Of a stretch of 64,000 bases of DNA, positions 54,460 to 64,000 are shown one piece after another. Position 1 is the first letter of the stretch. Each line of letters starts with the position of its first letter. The notes beneath the pieces are model-generated. The model had not been told where the DNA came from and did not search any database. It worked only from the letters and a program-made list of their open reading frames with translations. The position numbers were made by a program, and so were the translations under genes. Source of the DNA: Valencia hispanica (Eukaryota; Chordata; Actinopteri; Cyprinodontiformes; Valenciidae). The DNA lies in NCBI GenBank assembly GCA_963556495.2, contig OY747721.1, positions 10,494,149 to 10,558,148 on the forward strand, read 5' to 3'.

Positions 54460-56290
54460 AAGGCAGCTTTTGACCAAAATGGCTGACTTCCTGTGATGTA
54501 TAGACCCTGGCTTCAAAAGACTTTAATAGATCTCCCAAAACTACAAATATGTACCAAATTTTACAAATCTAGTTGAGAGAATTGCTTGTGGCTAATTTTT
54601 TTAAATTCTTCTATGGGGAGCTGTGCCAGAATTAGGCCACGCCCACAAATTATTTGTGTACATATCTGTTAGGGGTTGGACTAATATCCATGTTGTTGAA
54701 ATAGGTGCAGATCAGATGATATATGTGGAAATTGGAGCCAGACATATTTCCATGGCATGATATGCCGCCACAGCCTCTTTCTAAACATCTCAGTTCTGGA
54801 AACCAAGTTACACCAACTTGTTTTCAGTCACTGGCCACAACTAGATATTGATTAGATAAAAGGAGTCAAATATAGACCTTTTTTAATTAAAACATTGCAC
54901 TTCCTGTTCTCAGGGGGCGGGGCTTAGGTGACATGAACAAATTAGCCTATGAATGTGTTGAGTGCAGGTATGTGATGGCACACAGGAGGTTTGGTACACC
55001 TGGGACTTTGTGTGTGGAAGTTAGTACACATTCTACTTTTATGGTGAGAAGCCATACCTTTTGATAACTTTTGATCCCCAATGTCTTAAGTCCCTCCTGA
55101 CCCATTCTGAAGTCTCTATGTAAAAAGCTCTAGGAGGAGTTCATTCAAATACGTGTGTAAATTTGGCAAAATGGCGGCTTTGATCGAACATGGCCGACTT
55201 CCTTTGAGGTTTGGACCACGGCTCCAAGATACTTTTTTTTTGTAAGTCCTGAAACACTACATGGGTTTGCCGAATTTCATAATCCTCGGATAAAGTATGG
55301 CTTGGGGCTGGTTGTTTTAAGGCTTCTGGGGTGTGCTGTGAAGTGATTAGGCCACGCCCACCCGATATTAGCATACATATCTCTCAGGGGTTGGATTAGT
55401 ATTCATCATGTTGAATCTGGTCCAGTTCAGAACCTTTTTTCTGGAAAATGAGGCAATCCTACTGTATGGCGATGGTGTGACGCCCTACTTCACATAAGGC
55501 CTCACCCTCTTTCGAAGCTTCTTACTGCTGGACACAGAACTATACCAACTTGTTTACAGTCACTGTGCAGAGTTTAATGTTGATTAGGTCAAGGGTGTAA
55601 AATATGGACCTTTCAAAGCAAAACATTACACTTCCTGTTCTCTGGAGACAGGGTTTAGGTGTTGTCGGCACTTTACCAATGACATTTGTTGGTGACCAAT
55701 CACAGTAGGTTTCATGTCTCGGTGACTTTCTTAGTCTGAGTTATAAAGAATAATTTTTTTGCCGTGTACTGAAAGTTTGAGGCCATACACCCCGACCCTT
55801 CAACATGCAAGAAAAGTTGGGATTTTGATAACTTTAAATCACCCAAGCCTGAAGGCCACCCTGATCAATTTTCAAGCCAATCGGTCAAAATCGGTCCTTA
55901 AATGCAGAGGGAAAATTTTGCCAAAAAGGGATTAAAAAAAAAAAATCAGTCAAAATCACATGTTCAATCCAAGATGACAGAGTTCCTGTGCATTTTGGAC
56001 TATAATGTTTTAAGACTTTTAGGTAGGTCTTGGGGGTTCTACAAGCGTTAAAAATTTCAAAGATCTACAATAAAAAGGTCAATGGGAGGGTTTTTTGAAG
56101 CATTCCAGGGGGGTGCTGTTGAGCCATTTCTGTTGCGACTTTTGCGAGACCCTTCAAATACGTATATTTGATGCACAAGTCATGCTTTTACAAAATTTGG
56201 TAAGTTTTTGTATTTGCTTAGGTCTCCAAATAGCCAATTCATTTTTGGGAGGATTAAGAAACAGTACGGTTACAATAGGCTTTTTGCTGC
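54460..56290. repeat. degenerate long-period direct repeat, about 715 bp
   Basis: TTAGGCCACGCCCAC occurs at 54632 and 55347. The same order of other markers is kept in both units: AATGGC.GACTTCCT, ACATATCT.T.AGGGGTTGGA, CACCAACTTGTTTxCAGTCA and ACTTCCTGTTCT. A third, more diverged unit starts near 55970. Confidence 0.85.
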
Positions 56291-59180
56291 TTGGGCCTAA
56301 TGAATAGATAACCAGTGTGAACTCCAGAAGATGGCACCAAGGTTGGAGTAATCCTAAAGGGAAGCTATTCAGGAACCATAGGCAATTTGGTTTAAAAAAA
56401 GTGCCAATTCAGCTCAGCACTACAACATAACAGAGTCAGTGGGTCAGGCAGCTTCAACCCGCCATTAACTCAGCAGTGGTAGCCTTAGATGTAGACTGTC
56501 AGGGCTGGCAATGAGGTCCTCTGGTTCACTTGTATGTGTGTCATGGGATGAACTTGCCAACGGGGAGTGAGTTGAGTGTGGGTAATGCAGGAAGCCGAAC
56601 TGGGCTGTAAAAATGATGAAAAGAAAGACAGCTTCCTGCTTTATGGGAATGGGGTGCTCTGTGTGAGTTTGGCTCTTTTTGGCCTCGGGGTCTCCTCACT
56701 CTCGCTTGTTTTCGACACATCAAACGGGCCTTTGCTTACTGGAAACAGTAGCTCTGAACTGGACTTGTATTGTGTTTGCCTCACAGCAGGTTCTCCTTTG
56801 ATGGAAATGCTGCTCAGTGTAGGGTCTGTCTCGTAATCAAGTACACATGTACCTTTACTGACTTGTGCTCTTCCTGCTGCCCTATTGGCCACTTTTCTAT
56901 GGGGTAATACCTGATCAGGAAGTTTTTATTCAGTGGCTAGTTTCAATTTGTCTGCTTGCCATCTGTAACTTTGTCTTTAAACCAAGGCTTTGGAGGCCTA
57001 TTAAGCTTCCCCTTTTGTCAAATCTGAAACTGCCCATCCAGCCGCTGTGCTTCCTTATTTAAAGACAGCTGACGTTTTGTACCTGCACACTCCTGGAACA
57101 TGTGCATGTTTGAGCTTTTTGGAAGATGTTTGAAAGAGATGTTGGTGGAAGGATACAGACAGGGTGGTGGATTAGGAACAGGATTTGGAACCACACTGAG
57201 CCTCCCCCTCCCCATGACCCAAGGCTGATAGATTTTTTCATTTTTGTCAGGTTGTCAGCAAGGAAAGTGAGTGGGAGGAAGAGGTACAGAGTTGTTTGTT
57301 TGCAGCATATTTACTGCCGCAAAGTATTCATCATTTTCTGACAATATAGAGTGATACAGGTTTTAAAAATGTACTTCTAAAAACCGAACCAGGGACCAGG
57401 TCTGTAAATTAGCCTTTGGCTATAGGGTCCATAGACAAGACAGCAGTTTATTTTACATGTAGCATTGTTTTATGTCTTGTCCCTGCTCAAATAAATTTGA
57501 ATAAGCTTCTCGGGGTAGTACTAAAATCTCTAAACATTAACAAACTCTCACCTAAAAAAGGAAGGAAATAGGTTAGTATTATGTTTCTTATTTACATAGC
57601 CAATTAAGGGCCTTTACGACTGTAAGGATTGTAAGAAGCCTAAAATTAATCTTGTATTGGATGTTATCTGACATGGGTTAAATTCAATACCGAATTTTTT
57701 TTTTTCAATTTAACTAAAGCATTTATAGTTCTTAGTTTACTTTTTTAAGTTGATAAGACTGTCAAGGAATTAGGAGGAACTAGGTGATTTCCTGCTTGGT
57801 GTGTGTGCAAACATGAGACTCACAGTTCCATTTCTGTTTCTTTCCTATTTCTTTTCAAAATGGGAATAAGAGAAATTTCAGAAAAGCAAAAGTGTGTTGA
57901 TTTTCATGAATCAGGAAATGGTGGCTATAAGAAAATAGTTATGTTGCTCCTTATGCACTCGCGTTCTTGAATTGCATGTATAACCGAATCAAGGGTGTGA
58001 TATTCAGTGTTAAACTTAGTCAGGAGAGGTTGCATTACTTTTACTGAGCTGTCACCATTTCTTTTATATATTTATTTATTTATATTAAACTGCCATCTGG
58101 CAAATAAATTTCAATGTTGTCGCTGTGCACATGCGGCAGAATTCTTCGACATGTCTCAAGAATCTGACGGTTAAGAAAAGATCTGGAGCTATAACATCAA
58201 CATCTGGGCTTTCCCAATTTGTCTTGAGGTTTAGTAATCTTAGTTTGTATAGATCCCCGGAATCAAAGAAAAGAGCAACAATGTTTGTATGAGAGAGTTG
58301 TAGGAGTAAAGAGGACTGCAGAGTTCAACAAGCAACGCAGTGTTATTGACTGTTTGGTTTGTTTACATTTATTGTAGCCTACATGAATCATATTTAATTG
58401 TCATTTACTGTAAGTTTTGAGGGGCTACTAACATTTTCGAACACCTTGATGTTTTAATGGCAGGAATATCTTATCCAGCTGGATCAAATTAAGCTTCATT
58501 TACACATTTTTAAAATAGGTCAGTAGAGAATGTAGTAAGTAAAGTATAGTAAGTAAAGAATGTAGCTATCAATTAATCTGGGGTGCTTTGAGCTCACATC
58601 AGTGATTTTCCAGTAATGGTTCAGTCCCCAGGTGTAAAGCTAATGAAGCCAACACCGATCTTTTTTTCCCCCTAAGTTAATTATATGTACTTTAGTTTAA
58701 TAGTAAATAAAATTAATTTTAAATATTTATGAATACATTAACTGTAAAGTCAATAAGTGATTTTTTTTTTTTTTTTTTTTGCTTACAGGTGCTTGAATGA
58801 CTTTCACATATACAGGTGACACGGCTCTAATTTTAAAATTGTCAAAGGAAAGATAAATTAAACCAAAAAGCATAAGCATAAAAGACAACGATGGTAAAAT
58901 ATAGATATTAAAACATAAAGGAGCCAAATGTTTCAGTTTTGATTCTGATAGTTTCATCAAAAGCTTCTGTCAACAAAAAAATGTTTTTAGTGCTGATTTA
59001 AAAGAACCCATTTTCTCTGCACATCTCAGGTTTTCAAAGAATTTGTTCCATATGGGCTCAGATTCTGGTCATAAATATTTTGTACTTGTAAATCAGACTG
59101 CATAGTTGTGAACAGAGTTTGTAATCTTGTAAAATAAACTGGCTGAGAATTTCTGCTTTGTACATGTGTAAATGGGAATG

Positions 59181-59222
59181 TGTGTGTGTGCGTGTAGGTG
59201 CGCGTGTGTGTGTGTGTGTGTG
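59181..59222. repeat. TG/CG dinucleotide microsatellite
   Basis: TGTGTGTGTG with CG and AG interruptions, followed by nine pure TG units. Confidence 0.9.
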
Positions 59223-61189
59223 TAAAAAAGGTTTGTATTTGTAAAAAATAATCACATAAGTTTCAAAAAAATTTTGTTAGGGTGTTTTTACAGATAAAAA
59301 GCAACTTACTATCTGTAAAACTCTACAATCAAGTTCCCTCGCTTGCATGTGAACTTTTACTTGCAAGTAAGAATTTTGGCCTGATCCTTTTCTTCTGCCT
59401 GGTTTGATTGGCCAATGTCTCGTCAATCACAAATCTAACAATCCAATCAGAGAACAGATGGGTTTGGGTGTCATGGGGTATGACAGTACGCCCAGTCCGA
59501 TGTCTGACTCCACCCTCAACCCATTTTGTTTGGGGAAGTCCTTCTCCTTTGCTCCAAATGTCCAGTTTTATTCCCACAATGAAGTTATTTTTAAGTTCAA
59601 TATTTAACGGATATTCTTTCCATGATTCACTAGAAGCAGCGATGCCTTTTCCTGCCAGATGCTGCCAGAGAGACGGTGTTAGGCGAGACTACTATGGACT
59701 CGCTACAGAATGCATGGGTTGGTTTAAGGACATCAACAAATTCCAGTCAGCCGAAGCACTTAAACAAAATAGCTCCCCAGAAATCTATAGTTTCCAGGTG
59801 ACCCATACACTAAGAATCAATGCTGATTTGTGTTACTACGTTAGACTAATAAGATGCACCTGATTCCAATAAATTTTCATTGATCTCCTACTACATAATT
59901 TTTAATGTAAAAATATGGAGAATTCCTTAATAACCTCCAGGTAATTCAATGCTGAATTGTTTTGCTATGTGGACAAAGGAGACCCAGTAATTTCTATTAA
60001 TTTAAATTTTATTTTCCTTGTTTATGTAAAAAAGAAAGCATTATGAAAAAATAATTGATCATATAATTTCAATAGCTTTTATTGTGGCAAAATTAAAATA
60101 ACAAAATAGGGTTTTTCCTTTATGTGTCCCATTTTGTCCTGAAAATCATCCTTTTGTGTTTTTCTTATGGATCTCTCCACTATGGGATGTTTTCTTCCAA
60201 TCCTGCTTCCACTTTTAGCCCACTTATAAATGTTTTGTAACAGGTTTGATAGCTAATGAGTTAAACTAACAAAAACTTTATTACAGAACTTAATGAATGC
60301 CATGTTATGAATCTTCAAACTGTCATGTTTGCATTGGACATATAAAGAAAATCCCAGGATTATTTTTGGGAGAGGCAATGTATGACCAATGATGCTTCTT
60401 TGTGAAACGAATAGAAAGTGTTTCGGTCAGATTAACTGATATAAAGGTTAAGCAGCATAAATATTACACTGGTTTAAGTTTCATTGATTTTTTTATTTTT
60501 TTACAATGCCTTACCTTCCTGCCAGTTAGTCTGACCAGAAATGCCTTACAGCTTCTGTTCTCGGTAGATGTTGGACAGAGGAAGAGCATTGGTGGTGCGC
60601 AGTCACCAACCTCCATTTCCTGTGTAAATAATCATCAGCCTCTTTGTAAATAACTGGTCAATGCAAACATGGAAATGCCTTCAAAGTTTATAAATAGTGT
60701 TTGGATAAACTGGGATTACATTTCTGAGACTGAAGTTGTTTTAAGACAATAGAGGTTGAGTTTGGTCTGGGAAAACATAGATTTAATCGACTGCTGGTCA
60801 GATATTCAATTTTCACAACCTTTCAACCTCATAAAAAATTTCGAAATGATCTCTTTCATGAACTTAACAGCAAATGTAAATGTTGTTCACTTTTTGAGAA
60901 GTGCTGCTTGTTGCTGAACATGAATGCTGGCTGCATATTTCTTTAAACTCTGCCTGCTATAAAGTGTGATTCCTTTTTTATATATTTAAACCACATGAAA
61001 CTTTCACAAACCGATAAGAGGAGTTTGTACAATGGGAATTTTTGATATGGTCATTAACATCTGTCTATAAATGAATACCATAGTAATAAAAATACATTTA
61101 GGAAGTTCCAAATTACACCAACACGTTATGAAAAAATATAACATCTAACTTTTAATTTAACTAGGAAATATTATAGCTAATATATAACT

Positions 61190-61765
61190 GTTTCAAAAAA
61201 TTAGAATATCATTGATCTGTTAAGTTATTTCAGTAATTATGTTTAAAAATTTAAGCTCATATATGGACTCCAGCTACAGTCCATGTCTTATTAATCTCCT
61301 CCAAACTCTTTAATTGCCTTTCCCTCACAATCCTCCCAAGGTTGTGTTGTCTCTGTGGCTTGTCTTTTTTCTAACTAATTTCTTTCTTCCACTGAACTTT
61401 CCATTTATATTCTTGAATACAACTCTCTGCTAACTGCCAGGTTCTTTGGCAGTGACGTTTTGTGGCTTACCCTCCTTAAGGGTGTCAGCTTTGTTGGTCA
61501 ATTGTCATCAGCCTTTCTCATGATTTTGTAAACCGTAACATGGCATAACATTTCTGTGTTAAAAAACCCTTTCAAAATTGATATCATGTAGTATTATACA
61601 TTTTCTGAGAAATCATTTTACACTAATTAGCTGTAAGCCATAATCTTAAACATAACAGAATTATATGTTTAAAACATCATTGTATCATGAATATATAAAT
61701 AAGCTTCCCTTTTAATCCGAGTTACTAAACAGATTTGAAATTCAATGATATTCTAAAGAATAGAA
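61190..61765 (-). repeat. degraded Tc1/mariner-like element
   Basis: The left end TTTCAAAAAATTAGAATATC and a matching inverted right end (TTCAATGATATTCTA, about 61740) flank sequence with minus-strand transposase-like words but no open frame. The ends resemble those at 30930-33598. Confidence 0.55.
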
Positions 61766-64000
61766 ATGCACTACTACTGCATTTTTTGTTTCTGCACATA
61801 AACAATTATATGTATATATTCTGTTTAGCAAAATCTTTTAATGATTTTGCAATATCAATTGACTCACCTTGATAATTAATTTAATAATTACAGTTATCAG
61901 ACGAATCAATTAAGAAATTTGAGGTTTATTCTCTGAACTTATTAATTCAATTAATCAAATTGTCGCTCCACATGGTTTGAGTTGCCTTCCTTTTTATAGT
62001 TGATCAGTTATGTTAAATTATTCACTAAAAGGTCAGTTGGAAAAAAAAAACTACTGCAACACAGCTTTCTAAGAATTATGTATCCTGATATTTCATAATT
62101 TTCTTATACAATGGCAAAGTGTTTTATTTTGTTCTATGTTCTTATACTAAGAAATATTTTTCTTCTTGTAAGTGAGGCTTCTTTTCTGCAATTAAAAAAT
62201 AGGGAAACCTCCAATGGCTCTATTAACATAAAGAAAAAGCTGGTCTGATATTGGACTGGAAACGAGGCATTTACCTCCAATAACAGTAGCAACTCTGTCT
62301 TTTACAATATCTTTTGCTTTCACTTCATCATGTGTGTCCTCTTCCTTCATTCAGTGCTGATTTCAGGCATACAGTATTTTTTTTGTCATCTATCTGATTC
62401 CAGATTTATTTCATATTCTAGTTTCTAGGGAAATAACATCAAAACACAGCTTGAATTAATCAGCCATGTCAGCACAGCTTCTGCCCTGCAGCTGAACCCG
62501 ATGGGATTCAGGGGAAAGGCTGCTGCCTGCCAATAGAAATCAAACACCAATCGACATACTGTTTGATCTTTTATTCATTCCCTGCCATCAGATAATAATC
62601 TGTTACTTACACTTGAACAATGACTGGCTGGAAGACAGAGTTCATATGTGGATTTGGTTGACCCCACAGGAAACGTTACATGCTGATTAATTTTTTTTAA
62701 ATAGGCTTAAAAAAACCACTAATTTCCATCATATTAGTGTATTATGGTTTGCTCCTATTTCTCCTGCACTGAGGCTTTCCATTTTATAAACTAGCTAAAA
62801 TATTATGCATAGAAAATCTCCTGTGAAAAATGTACTTGTTTAAATAGGCGACATAAGTGAAAGGGTCCTTCGTTGTTTTTTTCTGGGCTAGTGCAAAACC
62901 ATTGGGAGCATGTCAACATAGTGGTTCATTGTTTTGTTATTGTAATGGTCCTATATGAGTATTCAGCTGTTGAGTTGAGTGTTTTATACTCCGTTTCAAT
63001 TGGTGGCAGTGATGTACTTTCAACCGTCGGTTAAAAATGAAAGATTATGGGGAAAAATACCAAATATTTGATACGGTTTGTGTGTCCTTTCAGCTCCTGA
63101 GTGATGTGTAAATACAAACAACTGCCAACATTTTCACATTCAACCATTTGTTTTTCTTAGCACTCTAAAGTCAAAAATTTTCTTTAGTTCCAGGTCAAAA
63201 ATATCAATGTGAAAACCAGCAAACTCAGAGGCTTCTTTCTACTCTGGAATACAAAATCCAGCATGGCTACCTCCTAGACAAAAATTGGTTCTAGCTGCAA
63301 GAATGCAATGTTTGTTAGCACTTCTGTCAGTTTGTATTAAATTGAATTTCTAGCCTGCATCTTTACTGGTATTGGGTTGGATCTGACACCATTTCCAGAC
63401 CTGAAGAAAATGGCGGAAATTGCTTTCGATTTGAACTTGAAACAGATAATTTGTTACAGTTCTGAGTCAGGAAGTTGAAAGTAATTGCTAGTAACGACTA
63501 GCCTAGAACCTTGCTAGACCTGCACAAGTGGAAAGAAAGTATACTAAATAGGCGTTACATTTAATTCCAACCAAATGCACTGATTTACTTAACAAGTGGT
63601 GGTTAAAGGAGCAAACGTCTGTTTTTCTTTTTAAGTTATCCAGTCTTAAACAAGATCTGAACTAAATACTCTATAGATTAAATAAATATGTGCTTTGTTG
63701 TTTAGCTTGAAAGATGTGCTGTAAAACTGCTCTGTTTTGTCGGTTTTCACGCCTGCAGAAGCGGAAGATTCTTCAGTCTGTGTCAGTCCATACTTCACTA
63801 CCATCCAATCATTTTGTCGTGATGTTTGGTCACTGTTGGTTGCAATTCTCCTTCTTGTTACCACTTCCCATTTAAATGAAGTTACACTTCAGTTGATGGT
63901 AGTTTGAAGGTATGGTGATTCGAATCATTTGACACTGTTATTGATGCATCTTATTTAAAAATGCGGCAATGCAAGTTCTGTTTATTTTGTCAATATCCCA

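Larger units (their letters stand above)
49342..64000. other. presumed intron or intergenic sequence without recognised exons
   Basis: I searched both strands for coding segments flanked by splice sites and found none I would defend. Apart from the repeats listed separately, the sequence is AT-rich with scattered hAT-terminus words (49738-49805, GGTGTCCAAAGTGTGGCCCG; 52055-52098, TTTGGGAACCCCTG). Confidence 0.45.

Noticed and set aside
59408..59863. 151-codon plus-strand frame
   Set aside because: No family resemblance or conserved motif, and the sequence has repeat-like word usage; not supported as a gene.

Overview
The window is a piece of a teleost fish chromosome. This follows from interrupted vertebrate genes with GT-AG introns, together with a dense mix of typical fish repeats: Rex1-like and L2-like LINEs, several Tc1/mariner families, hAT-like, PIF/Harbinger-like and TTAA-flanked DNA transposons, and long CT, AT and GGAT simple repeats. 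There is no bacterial or viral gene organisation, and I saw no rRNA, tRNA or CRISPR.

Positions 3350-39799 (minus strand) hold the 5' part of one gene, atrnl1 (attractin-like 1). I could place 17 consecutive coding exons. Every splice junction is GT-AG and every phase joins correctly, giving 2,797 coding bases (932 codons plus one base). In order they encode a signal peptide, an EGF module, a CUB domain, two EGF-like modules, a kelch-repeat propeller, PSI modules, a C-type lectin domain and a further PSI module. The laminin-type EGF, transmembrane and cytoplasmic parts known for this family must lie to the left of position 1. Introns 1, 2, 5 and 6 are large and full of transposons; exons 7-17 are closer together.

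Positions 39800-49325 lie between genes. They contain the upstream flank of atrnl1, a 108-bp CT tract, a 5'-truncated L2-like LINE, degraded Tc1 copies and a PIF/Harbinger-like element with a recognisable transposase start. At 49326-49341 (plus strand) there is a candidate tiny first coding exon (start codon, five codons, splice donor). By residues, phase and expected synteny it could be exon 1 of afap1l2, divergent from atrnl1; this is an inference. Positions 49342-64000 show no convincing exon and would be its first intron: simple repeats, an ACTAGT-rich block with a perfect hairpin, and a long-period degenerate tandem repeat.

The most informative structures are in the repeats. They include a nested stack of four transposons (21899-25144), two related hAT-like copies of which one is an empty-site control for a 646-bp insertion, a LINE-like piece in the middle of a long palindrome, internally deleted Rex1 copies, and several non-autonomous elements that each keep a 5' transposon-protein exon ending at a splice donor.
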